A stretch of 64,000 bases of DNA from Paraburkholderia phenazinium (GTDB taxonomy: Bacteria; Pseudomonadota; Gammaproteobacteria; Burkholderiales; Burkholderiaceae): the NCBI RefSeq assembly GCF_900100735.1, contig NZ_FNCJ01000011.1, positions 62,001 to 126,000 of the forward strand, given 5' to 3'. Shown one piece after another: positions 23,935 through 32,156 of this stretch. The notes beneath the pieces are model-generated. The model was not told where the DNA came from and made no database searches. It saw only the letters and a program-made list of their open reading frames with translations. The position numbers were made by a program, and so were the translations under genes. Every line of letters begins with the position of its first letter. The stretch's first letter is position 1.

Positions 23935-24171
23935 ATGAGCGAATTTGTTAACAAAGAAATCGACCCATACTTGCGGCGCCGATTGGCTGAGCATGTCCGT
24001 CGACTACGGCTGGAAAAGGATATCTCCCAAGAAGTTCTCAGCGAGCAGTGCGGATTTCACCGCACATACGTGAGCCAGGTTGAGCGGGCGGTGACAAACA
24101 TCACGCTCGACAACCTTCAAAGGCTGGCCGAGGGATTGGAGGTTGACCCAGCAGTGCTCATCAGCACCTAG
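23935..24171 (+). CDS. XRE-family helix-turn-helix regulator (R-M controller-like)
   Basis: A 78-residue single-domain Cro/CI regulator: RLAEHVRRLRLEKDISQEVL, then SEQCGFHRTYVSQVERAVTN, then ITLDNLQRLAEGLEVDP. Size and sequence resemble controller (C) proteins of restriction-modification systems and lone plasmid repressors. No restriction or methylase gene adjoins it. The 15-bp repeats immediately upstream are its probable binding sites, implying autoregulation. It is the last intact gene of the island before the junction. Confidence 0.85.
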   Translation: MSEFVNKEIDPYLRRRLAEHVRRLRLEKDISQEVLSEQCGFHRTYVSQVERAVTNITLDNLQRLAEGLEVDPAVLIST

Positions 24172-24496
24172 GGAACCAAGACGGTCCCGTCGAGGCATCC
24201 AGAAATGCGGCTAAACGTGAAGTTCACGATGGTTTGGGAGAATCCAGTCGAAGCCGCTTCGGTTCCTGTCCGCTCCCCGTGTGCACAACTCCGCTGCCCA
24301 CACCACAAGGGCGTGGACAGCCGCCTAACGGCGGTTCCGAAGTTGCACACACTCGAATACCTGACGCGCCGGCTACGCCGGCTTGCCCAATCCATAAAAT
24401 GAAGAGCAGAAAAGCCACCCCAAGCCTAGCTTCGGGCCCTAAACCACCTTACATTGATGGCAAGTTCAACCCGTTCAAAAAATGGCTTAAAAGAAG
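24172..24496. other. Island end, noncoding
   Basis: No gene is supported. The stretch contains small hairpins, CCGCC-TAA-CGGCGG-like near 24,320 and GCCGGC-TAC-GCCGGC near 24,370. A short open frame from ATG 24402 (PPYIDGKFNPFKKWLKRRW) is not recognised. No tRNA 3' end or obvious attachment-site duplication is seen. It joins the island to the truncated DUF482 gene. Confidence 0.5.
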
Positions 24497-25411
24497 GTGG
24501 GTACATATGTGTTCGACTGGGCATGGGCCGACGCCTACAAGCGCAACGGCCTGACCTACTATCCGAAGCTGCTATGCGCCGTGCCGTTCACGCCGGTGCA
24601 GGGCAACCGGCTGCTGGCTGCCGACCCGCATGCGCTGCGCCATCTGGCAGCCACGCTGATGGCGTTTGCTGAACAGGCGGACGTATCGTCGCTGCATGTG
24701 CTGTTTCCGACCGCCAGCGAGGCCGAGGCGCTCACCGAAATCGGCATGATGCAGCGCGAGGGGGTGCAGTTTCACTGGCTCAACGACGGCTATCGCGACT
24801 TCGACGACTTCCTCTCGACGCTCGAGCAGAAGAAGCGCAAGAACATTCGCGCCGAGCGCCGCAAGGTGCGCGAAGCGGGCGTCACGATGCGCCGCGTGCG
24901 CGGCGAAGATATCAGCGATGCGCAATGGCGGTTCTTCGCCAAGTGCTACAAGCAGACCTATCGCGAGCACTTTTCGAGTCCGTATCTGAATCTGGAGTTC
25001 TTCCGCACTATCGGCGCGACGATGCCGGAGAACCTACTGCTCGTGATCGCGGAATACGACGGTAAGCCGATTGCCAGTTCTCTCGTCGTATATCAGCGCG
25101 ACGACAAGACCGGCGGCACGCTGTATGGCCGCTACTGGGGCGCGCTCGAACATGTGCCGTGCCTGCACTTCGAGACCGCCTATTATCAGCCTCTAGAATT
25201 CTGCATCGAAGAGAAGCTCGCGGTATTCGAGGGCGGCGCGCAAGGAGAGCACAAGATGGCACGCGGCTTCCTGCCCACGGTCACCCGTTCGACGCACTGG
25301 CTCGCTCATCCGGCGTTCTCGGATGCGGTGGCGCGCTTTCTCGACAATGAGACAAACAGCATTCATGCCTACGTCGACGAGTTGCGCGACCATAATCCGT
25401 TCAAGAGTTAA
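24497..25411 (+). pseudogene. DUF482/FemAB-like acyltransferase-fold protein, N-terminally truncated
   Basis: The 304 residues match the C-terminal four-fifths of DUF482 (GNAT-like, peptidoglycan-biosynthesis-type) proteins: YVFDWAWADAYKRNGLTYYP, KLLCAVPFTPVQGNRLL, KKRKNIRAERRKVREAGVT, GRYWGALEHVPCLHFETAYY and EGGAQGEHKMARGFLP. Intact relatives are about 380 residues. The missing N-terminal 75-85 residues should precede the YVFDWAW motif, exactly where island-type sequence begins. A GTG at 24497 with AGAAGG upstream could still start translation, but the product would lack the first part of its fold. The break marks the island/chromosome boundary. Confidence 0.8.
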
Positions 25412-25581
25412 ATGGCGTGGTTTTAAGGAGGCGCGGCAAAATACTTTGCCCCTCGCCACCACGCTGTAACCACGACAAACCATTTCTGTGGGACACTTTG
25501 CACCTGAAGCGCCTGTTTCCCCGCGCTATGGGCCGTCAACCCGCCCTTTTTTCTGCCGTCCCCATCGAATTGGCTGCACCC

Positions 25582-25920
25582 ATGCCGTGGTTTCTCTATT
25601 TGATCGAATGCGCTGACGGTAGCGTTTATACCGGCATTGCCGTCGACGTAGAGGCGCGCTTCGAAAAACATCTGAACGGCACCGGCGCGCGTTACACGCG
25701 CTCCCGCAAACCGGTACAGGTGCTGGCATCGTTCGAATTGGCGAACCGCTCAAGCGCGTCGCGCGCCGAATATTGGGTCAAGCGATTGCCGGCGCCTGAA
25801 AAACGCGCCTTGGCGGCGGGCGCACGCACCCTCGAATCGGTTATGCCGGCGGTGGTGGCTGAGGAAGCCGAAGCGGAAGTAATCGTGGAAACAGAAGAGC
25901 AAGAATCGCCCAGCGCATGA
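25582..25920 (+). CDS. GIY-YIG endonuclease-fold protein, UPF0213 type
   Basis: A 112-residue protein starting MPWFLYLIECADGSVYTGI, the GIY-YIG core in its YLI...YTG form, followed by EARFEKHLNGTGARYTRSRK and RASRAEYWVKRLPAPEKRAL-type sequence. The C-terminus is an acidic glutamate-rich tail of about 25 residues, longer than usual. Bacterial UPF0213 proteins are single-domain GIY-YIG proteins of uncertain role in nucleic acid metabolism. The upstream open frame to 25,417 is not protein-like. Confidence 0.85.
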   Translation: MPWFLYLIECADGSVYTGIAVDVEARFEKHLNGTGARYTRSRKPVQVLASFELANRSSASRAEYWVKRLPAPEKRALAAGARTLESVMPAVVAEEAEAEVIVETEEQESPSA

Positions 25921-26064
25921 CGCGCGGGCCTAAACGTGGCTGAGCGTGGCTAAACGAGGCAGACGGCGGCAACGCCAGGCGCAGTTATTCACCCCATTCG
26001 CGGCATATCCCGCACACCGTGCTCCCATTGGGGCCGGAAAAACCATTTGAAGGACGTATATCCC

Positions 26065-26394
26065 ATGGACGAAAGGAAGCGCGACAGCATCATCGCCTAC
26101 CTCCGCCACCGCATGGCAGAGTTTGGTATTACCGCAGACGACCTGGCTTCAGCACTGGCAAGCGATCAAGAAAAGCAAGCGCAAGCGCGCTACCGCAGTG
26201 CAACCGGCGATATCTGGAGCGGTGAAGGAGAAATGCCGCAATGGCTGAAAGCGGCGACGAGTGCGGGACAATCGATCGAGCATTTTCAAATGTCGTCGAA
26301 GCAGCCCGCAGCCACCCAGTCGAAGCGAGATACGGTCAACTGGCGTGACGACCCGTTTGCGGGAAGCCCGCTGGCGCGGCGCGAAAACCCTTAA
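26065..26394 (+). CDS. H-NS-like nucleoid protein
   Basis: A 109-residue protein with a helical N-terminal oligomerisation part (IIAYLRHRMAEFGITADDL) and a C-terminal H-NS DNA-binding module. The latter is recognised from YRSATGDIWSGEGEMPQWL and the ending AGQSIEHFQM. The minor-groove loop that is usually RGR/KGR-like reads GEGEMP here, so AT-tract binding may be weaker or altered. ATG 26065 has GAAGGACG upstream. It is a candidate silencer of the AT-rich island DNA nearby, although that is only inference. Confidence 0.8.
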   Translation: MDERKRDSIIAYLRHRMAEFGITADDLASALASDQEKQAQARYRSATGDIWSGEGEMPQWLKAATSAGQSIEHFQMSSKQPAATQSKRDTVNWRDDPFAGSPLARRENP

Positions 26395-26420
26395 TGCGGC
26401 GGGTGGAACCCGGTGCAATG

Positions 26421-26449
26421 GAGAGGCAAACCAGAACAGCTTGCCTCTC
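26421..26449. terminator. 9-bp perfect hairpin between convergent hns-like gene and ppa
   Basis: GAGAGGCAA (26421-26429) and TTGCCTCTC (26441-26449) form a perfect 9-bp stem with an 11-base loop between two convergent genes. There is no U-run, so it is a weak or Rho-assisted terminator candidate. Confidence 0.4.
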
Positions 26450-26508
26450 GACCTCTGCGAGGCATTCGCTTCAGTGAATTGACGCTTTCACTTCGCGAAT
26501 GCGCTGCT

Positions 26509-27036
26509 TTACTTCTTGTAGTTCGCCACGCCTTCGCTGATTTCCTTGTGGGCGGCATCGATATCTGCCCAGCCTTCGACCTTCACCCACTTGCCCTTTT
26601 CGAGCGCCTTGTATTGCTCGAAGAAGTGCTTGATCTGGTCTTTCAGATACGCCGGCACGTCGTCGATCGACTTCAGCGTTGCCGTCATCGGGCAGACCTT
26701 GTCGTGCGGCACGGCGATCAGCTTGGCATCAACGCCCGATTCGTCCGTCATTTGCAGCATGCCGAGCGCGCGCGCACGCACGACCGAGCCAGCCAGCAGC
26801 GGGAACGGCGTAATCACCAGCACGTCGACCGGGTCGCCGTCGCCGGACAGCGTTTGCGGAATGAAGCCGTAGTTGGCCGGATAGCGCATGCCGGTGCTGA
26901 TGAAACGGTCGACGACGAGCAGGCCCAGATCCTTGTCTGCTTCGTACTTCACCGGATCGCTTTGCGCCGGGATTTCGATGATGACGTTGAAATCGTGCGG
27001 GAGGTCTTTCCCTGCGGGGACGTGATTGAAGCTCAT
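26509..27036 (-). CDS. ppa: Inorganic pyrophosphatase
   Basis: A family I soluble pyrophosphatase, hydrolysing PPi to drive biosynthesis in the cytoplasm. The 175-residue length is typical. The active-site signature is DGDPVDVLV, with the third metal aspartate in the same motif. Other marks are NVIIEIPAQSDPVKYE, YPANYGFIPQTL and the C-terminal lysine-rich KALEKGKWVKVEGWAD. ATG 27036 (MSFNHVPAGKDLP) is the conventional start; the open frame continues upstream without homology. Confidence 0.97.
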   Translation of the reverse strand: MSFNHVPAGKDLPHDFNVIIEIPAQSDPVKYEADKDLGLLVVDRFISTGMRYPANYGFIPQTLSGDGDPVDVLVITPFPLLAGSVVRARALGMLQMTDESGVDAKLIAVPHDKVCPMTATLKSIDDVPAYLKDQIKHFFEQYKALEKGKWVKVEGWADIDAAHKEISEGVANYKK

Positions 27037-27299
27037 GAGCGCTCTCTGATCAGGATGGAAGTCGGAACACAGCGCGCGCTGCAGCGTCTGACTCAGATCA
27101 GACAAGGCACCGCGGGCCGCAAGTGCGGAATACAGCATTATAGCCAATCGGCCGATGGCACCGCCGTGACGATCGGCGCGATAATCGTTGCAACCGCATC
27201 GCTGCACCGCGCGTCAGGACGAGGGCGAACGCGGGATTGCGGGCGCCCTTGCAGATGCACTCGCGGGCGCCTCGGAAGCCTTTTCAGCCAGGAGCATGC

Positions 27300-28739
27300 A
27301 TGGAAGAAGCGAAGCACTTCATCGGCAGCGAATGGACCGCCCCTCTCGGGGGCGAGACGATTCCCGTGCTCGATCCGTCCGACGGACAGCCGTTCACGCA
27401 ATTGGCCCGCGGCACCGCCGCGGATATCGACGCCGCGGTAGAGGCGGCGCGGCGCGCCTTCGAAGGCGCCTGGGGGGCAGCCAGCGCAGCCGAACGCGGA
27501 CGCATCCTGTACCGGCTTTCCATGCTGGTCGCCGCGCGTCATGAAGAACTCGCGCAACTCGAAGCGCGCGACACCGGCAAACCGCTGCGCCAGGCACGCG
27601 CAGACGCGGCGGCGCTAGGCCGCTATTTCGAGTTCTACGCAGGCGCCGCCGACAAACTGCACGGCGAGACTCTCCCCTATCAGGCCGGCTACACCGTCTT
27701 CACCGTGCGCGAGCCGCACGGCGTAACGGGCCACATCGTGCCGTGGAACTACCCCATGCAGATCTTCGGCCGCAGCGTCGGCGCGGCGCTCGCGGCGGGC
27801 AACGCATGCGTCGTCAAGCCGGCCGAGGACGCCTGCCTGTCGGTGCTGCGGGTGGCCGAACTCGCTGCCGAGGCCGGCTTGCCGGCTGGCGCGCTGAACA
27901 TCGTCACCGGTTACGGCCATGAGGCGGGCGCCGCGCTTGCAAGCCATGCCGGCATCGACCACATCTCGTTCACCGGCTCGCCGGAAACCGGCAAGCTGGT
28001 CGTGCAGATGGCGGCGGAAAACCACGTGCCCGTCACCCTCGAACTGGGCGGCAAGTCGCCGCAGATCGTCTTCGCCGATGCGGATCTCGATGCGGCGTTG
28101 CCGGTACTCGTCTCGGCCATCGTGCAGAACGCCGGACAGACCTGTTCGGCAGGCAGCCGGGTGCTGATCGAGCGCGCAGTCTATGAGCCGCTGCTCGAGC
28201 GACTCGCCACGGCCTTCAATGCGCTGCGGGTCGGGCCCGCCCATGCCGATCTCGACTGCGGCCCGCTCATCAGCGCCAAACAGCAGCAACGCGTATGGGA
28301 TTTTCTCTCCGACGCGCATCACGACGGGATCGCCATGGCGGCCCACGGCGAAGTGATCCACGACGCGCCGGAAACCGGCTTCTACCAGGCCCCGGCCTTG
28401 CTGCGCGACGTGCCGCCAGGCCACCGCCTCGCGCATGAGGAGGTGTTCGGTCCCGTGCTCGCGGCGATGGCCTTCGCCGACGAGGACGAAGCGGTGGCGC
28501 TCGCGAATGGCACGAAGTATGGGTTGGTCGCCGGCATCTGGACGCGCGACGGCGCGCGCCAGTTGCGGCTTGCGCGGCGGGTGCGCTCGGGCCAGGTGTT
28601 CATCAACAATTACGGCGCGGGCGGCGGCGTGGAATTGCCGTTCGGCGGCGTCAAGCATTCGGGTCACGGGCGCGAAAAAGGCTTCGAGGCACTGTACGGA
28701 TTTACGGTGCTGAAGACGGTTGCGATCCGCCACGGCTAA
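27300..28739 (+). CDS. NAD(P)-dependent aldehyde dehydrogenase
   Basis: A 479-residue ALDH-superfamily enzyme oxidising an aldehyde to its acid. Seen are the Rossmann cofactor loop FTGSPETGK, the general base in LELGGKSPQIVFADADLD, the nucleophile Cys in NAGQTCSAGSRVL, and the late motifs EEVFGPVLAAM and PFGGVKHSGHGREKG. AGGAG lies five bases before ATG 27300. It is first in a likely operon with an SDR and an ACS-family MFS permease, so it probably serves catabolism of a sugar acid or alcohol whose alcohol group is first oxidised by the SDR. The substrate is unknown. Confidence 0.9.
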   Translation: MEEAKHFIGSEWTAPLGGETIPVLDPSDGQPFTQLARGTAADIDAAVEAARRAFEGAWGAASAAERGRILYRLSMLVAARHEELAQLEARDTGKPLRQARADAAALGRYFEFYAGAADKLHGETLPYQAGYTVFTVREPHGVTGHIVPWNYPMQIFGRSVGAALAAGNACVVKPAEDACLSVLRVAELAAEAGLPAGALNIVTGYGHEAGAALASHAGIDHISFTGSPETGKLVVQMAAENHVPVTLELGGKSPQIVFADADLDAALPVLVSAIVQNAGQTCSAGSRVLIERAVYEPLLERLATAFNALRVGPAHADLDCGPLISAKQQQRVWDFLSDAHHDGIAMAAHGEVIHDAPETGFYQAPALLRDVPPGHRLAHEEVFGPVLAAMAFADEDEAVALANGTKYGLVAGIWTRDGARQLRLARRVRSGQVFINNYGAGGGVELPFGGVKHSGHGREKGFEALYGFTVLKTVAIRHG

Positions 28740-28783
28740 TGCAGAGCACGGCCAACAAGGATCAACATAAAAACGGAGACATC

Positions 28784-29542
28784 ATGCGTTTGACAGGTAA
28801 AACGGCCATCGTCACCGGTGGCGGCTCGGGTTTCGGCGAGGGCATTGCCAAGACCTTCGCGCGCGAAGGCGCCAACGTCGTGGTGAACGATCTGAACGGG
28901 CCGGCGGCCGAACGCGTTGCCAGCGAAATCGCGCTGGCGGGCGGCAAGGCCATCGCGGTGGCCGGCGACGTCACCCGCAGCGACGACTGGACCCGCCTGC
29001 GCGAGGCCGCGCTCGAGGACTTCGGCAGTGTCCAGGTGGTCGTCAACAACGCCGGCACCACGCATCGCAACAAGCCCGTGCTCGAGGTGACGGAGGCCGA
29101 GTTCGACCGCGTCTATGCGGTCAACGTGAAAAGCCTCTACTGGAGCGTGCAGGCCTTCGTGCCGTACTTCCGCCAGCAAGGCGGCGGCGTGTTCATCAAC
29201 ATCGCATCCACGGCGGGCGTGCGCCCGCGGCCCGGCCTCGTCTGGTACAACGGCAGCAAGGGCGCGGTGATCATCGCCAGCAAGGCGCTCGCGGCCGAAC
29301 TGGGCCCCGAGCGCATCCGCGTCAACTGCGTCAACCCCGTGATGGGCGAAACCGGTTTGCTGTCGGAGTTCATGGGCGTCGAAGATACGCCGGAAAACCG
29401 CAAGCGCTTTCTCGCGGGGATTCCGCTCGGCCGCCTCTCGACCCCGCAGGACATCGCCAACGCCTGTCTCTATCTGGCCTCGGACGAAGCGGAGTTCATC
29501 ACCGGCGTGTGCCTGGAGGTGGACGGCGGTCGCTGCGTCTAG
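28784..29542 (+). CDS. Short-chain dehydrogenase/reductase
   Basis: A 252-residue classical SDR. The cofactor loop is TGGGSGFGEGIA, the NNAG motif is VVNNAGTTH, and the catalytic Ser-Tyr-Lys triad falls at IASTAG and WYNGSKGA. The C-terminus is ITGVCLEVDGGR. Aspartate after strand 2 (VVVNDLN) predicts NAD(H) preference. A ribosome binding site (CGGAGA) precedes ATG 28784. It sits between the aldehyde dehydrogenase and the transporter gene, so the three probably form one catabolic transcript. Confidence 0.92.
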   Translation: MRLTGKTAIVTGGGSGFGEGIAKTFAREGANVVVNDLNGPAAERVASEIALAGGKAIAVAGDVTRSDDWTRLREAALEDFGSVQVVVNNAGTTHRNKPVLEVTEAEFDRVYAVNVKSLYWSVQAFVPYFRQQGGGVFINIASTAGVRPRPGLVWYNGSKGAVIIASKALAAELGPERIRVNCVNPVMGETGLLSEFMGVEDTPENRKRFLAGIPLGRLSTPQDIANACLYLASDEAEFITGVCLEVDGGRCV

Positions 29543-29630
29543 GTGATTGGAATTCGCGGTGGCAACACCAGGTAACACCATGTAAAACCCGGCGGCACCC
29601 AAATCCACAAGAAAACGAGGAGACACCACG

Positions 29631-30950
29631 ATGGGCAGTCCTGCGAATCCGCTTCACCATCCCGGCGCGGGCGCGCCGCCATCCACCTTCGAGGAAGCAA
29701 CCTACCGCAAGGTCGCGTGGCGCCTCACGCCGCTCCTGATGCTGTGCTACGTGGTGGCATACCTCGATCGCGTGAACGTCGGCTTCGCCAAGCTGCAGAT
29801 GACCACGGATCTCAACCTCAGCGATGCGGTCTACGGCTTCGGCGCAGGCATCTTCTTTCTGGGCTACTTCATCTTCGAAATCCCCAGCAACGTGATCCTG
29901 CACAAGGTCGGCGCGCGGGTGTGGATTGCGCGGATCATGGTGTCGTGGGGCGTGATCTCGATGCTGACGATGTTCGTCACCACGCCCACCATGTTCTACG
30001 TCATGCGCTTCCTGCTGGGCCTAGCCGAGGCGGGCTTCTTCCCCGGCATCATCCTGTATCTGACCTACTGGTATCCGGCGCACCGGCGCGGCCGCATGAC
30101 CACCTGGTTCATGACCGCCATTGCGCTGTCGGGCGTAATCGGCGGACCGGTGTCGGGCTACATCCTGAAGACCTTCAACGGCGCCAACGGCTGGCATGGC
30201 TGGCAGTGGCTGTTCCTGCTCGAAGGCATCCCGTCCATCGTGGTGGGCGTTCTGGTGTTCGTCGTGCTCGACGACCGCATCGCCAAGGCCACCTGGCTCA
30301 CGCCGGAAGAACGGCAACTGCTGGAAAGCAATATCTCCACCGAAGACGCGGCCAAGCATGACCTGCCGATCCGCCAGGTGTTCGCCAGCCCGCGCGTCTG
30401 GCTAATGAGCCTGATCTATTTCTCGTTCGTGATGGGGCTGTACGGCGTGAGCTTCTGGCTGCCGACCATCATCAAGGCGACCGGCGTGACCGATGCGTTC
30501 ATGATCGGCCTGCTCTCGGCCATCCCGTTTGCGGCGGCGGTGGTGGGAATGGTGCTGGTGTCGCGCAGCGCGGACCACCGGCGCGAGCGGCGCTGGCATA
30601 TCGCGCTACCGGCACTGGCAGGAGCGATCGGCCTGGTGCTGTCCGTGGTGTGGGCGCATAACACGCTGCTGGCGATGGCTTCGCTTACGCTCGCCACCAT
30701 GGGCATCCTCACCACGCTGCCGCTGTTCTGGAGTTTGCCCACTGCGTTTCTTGCCGGCACCGGCGCGGCGGCAGGGATTGCGATGATCAATTCGATCGGC
30801 AATCTGGCCGGCTTTCTGAGTCCCTATGCGGTGGGCTGGCTCAAGCAGGCCACCGCAGCGAACGACTCCGGCATGTACATGCTGGCGGCGTTCATGCTGC
30901 TGGGTGGACTGCTTGCGCTTTCCGTGCCGGCAAAGCTCGTCAACAAATAG
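29631..30950 (+). CDS. MFS transporter, anion:cation symporter (ACS) family
   Basis: A 439-residue, twelve-helix MFS protein of the ACS branch (tartrate, glucarate, phthalate and similar organic acids). Typical are the N-terminal YRKVAWRLTPLLMLCYVVAY with LDRVNVGFAKLQM, and FEIPSNVILHKVGARVWIAR, plus GLAEAGFFPGIILYLTYWYP. GAGGAG lies upstream of the ATG. It closes the aldehyde dehydrogenase/SDR module and probably imports the substrate of that pathway. The exact anion cannot be assigned and no regulator gene adjoins. Confidence 0.9.
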   Translation: MGSPANPLHHPGAGAPPSTFEEATYRKVAWRLTPLLMLCYVVAYLDRVNVGFAKLQMTTDLNLSDAVYGFGAGIFFLGYFIFEIPSNVILHKVGARVWIARIMVSWGVISMLTMFVTTPTMFYVMRFLLGLAEAGFFPGIILYLTYWYPAHRRGRMTTWFMTAIALSGVIGGPVSGYILKTFNGANGWHGWQWLFLLEGIPSIVVGVLVFVVLDDRIAKATWLTPEERQLLESNISTEDAAKHDLPIRQVFASPRVWLMSLIYFSFVMGLYGVSFWLPTIIKATGVTDAFMIGLLSAIPFAAAVVGMVLVSRSADHRRERRWHIALPALAGAIGLVLSVVWAHNTLLAMASLTLATMGILTTLPLFWSLPTAFLAGTGAAAGIAMINSIGNLAGFLSPYAVGWLKQATAANDSGMYMLAAFMLLGGLLALSVPAKLVNK

Positions 30951-30963
30951 AGACGCCGCGCGC

Positions 30964-32154
30964 TCAGACGATATTCATCGCGAGCGCGCTTTCCCGATAG
31001 TGCTGGCTCGCCCTATCGGTATCGCCAAGCTGCTCGTGCAAGCGCGCGAGCGCGCGATGAGAACGGATCTTCAGCGTCTCGTTGTCAGCGAGCTTGAGTG
31101 CCGCCTCGAGGAACGACTGCGCCTTACCCCATAGTTGCTGGTGCAGGCACAGACGGCCCAGCGTGAACATCAGATCGGCATCGTCCGGACGTTCCTTCTG
31201 CCAGGCTTCGGCCTTCTGGATCAGCGGCAAGGCATCGCCGCCGGTCGTGTCCGGATAGCGGCGCAACAGGCGCGCGTCCCAGTTCTGCGCGAGCGCTTCC
31301 TCGACGATCTTGCGCGCGTCGTGTGGGCGACCGAGCGCCACCAGCAACTCCGCGGCGAGGTCGGCGAGACGCGGCGAGTGCCGCTCGGTGGGCGATAGCG
31401 AATGCCACAATTCGAGCAGCGCATCCGCGTTGTGACGCCGGTCACGCAACAGGTTCTCAGCGGCAAGCTGGCGGAGACGCACCGCCACGGCCGGGTGAAT
31501 TGCCTCGCGCTTTTCCAGTGTCTTGACGAGCTTGAGCACTTCGCTCCAGTTCTTCAACTGCTGCTGCGCGCGCAACATGATCTGCTGCGCATGAATCCGC
31601 CGCCCGCCTTGCGACTGCATCTCCGTCAACGCGGCCAGCGCGCCGTCCGCATCGCGGCCGTCCGCACGCATATCGGCGGTCGCCATCAGGCGCGCGTCCT
31701 GCCAGTCCGCTTCGTCGATCTGCGCGAGCCATTCGTCGCGCCGTGCGTACTCGTGCATGCGGTGCGCCGCGGTGGCTGCGACGAGGCCCGCCGCGCCCTT
31801 GTTGTCGCCATTGGCAAGCGCGTCGCGCGCCGCTTTTTCAGCGCGCGAGAAGCGTCCGGCGTACAGATTGCCGATCGCATCACGCAGCGCTGCATGCGCC
31901 TTCGCCACTCGCGAGCGGGCCCGGTAAGCGGCCACGCGCTGCGGCATGCGCCAGATGTTGCGCACGATGCGCAGCAGCGCATACACCACGATAAACAGCA
32001 CCACCAGCGCGACCACGAACAGGTTCAGCGACACATCCACCCGGTACGGCGGATAGACCAGCAGCACCTGCCCCGTATCGAAGCGCCCGACCGTCGCCAA
32101 TGCCACCGCGATGACAAACAGCAACGCCAACCACAGGAGTCCCCGGATCGCCAT
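30964..32154 (-). CDS. hemY: HemY-type membrane protein of heme biosynthesis cluster
   Basis: A 396-residue protein with two N-terminal membrane helices (LLWLALLFVIAVALATVG and LNLFVVALVVLFIVVYALL), followed by the HemY_N motif MPQRVAAYRARSR and a TPR-rich cytoplasmic or periplasmic domain ending LGDTDRASQHYRESA. This proteobacterial HemY is not the protoporphyrinogen oxidase of the same name; it has been linked to coordination of heme synthesis enzymes. It starts two bases after hemDX and is last in hemC-hemDX-hemY. Confidence 0.93.
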   Translation of the reverse strand: MAIRGLLWLALLFVIAVALATVGRFDTGQVLLVYPPYRVDVSLNLFVVALVVLFIVVYALLRIVRNIWRMPQRVAAYRARSRVAKAHAALRDAIGNLYAGRFSRAEKAARDALANGDNKGAAGLVAATAAHRMHEYARRDEWLAQIDEADWQDARLMATADMRADGRDADGALAALTEMQSQGGRRIHAQQIMLRAQQQLKNWSEVLKLVKTLEKREAIHPAVAVRLRQLAAENLLRDRRHNADALLELWHSLSPTERHSPRLADLAAELLVALGRPHDARKIVEEALAQNWDARLLRRYPDTTGGDALPLIQKAEAWQKERPDDADLMFTLGRLCLHQQLWGKAQSFLEAALKLADNETLKIRSHRALARLHEQLGDTDRASQHYRESALAMNIV

Positions 32155-32156
32155 GA

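Noticed and set aside
24172..24496. tRNA gene or tRNA 3' end as attachment site at the island boundary
   Set aside because: No acceptor/T-arm pairing or conserved TTCGANNC block could be found.
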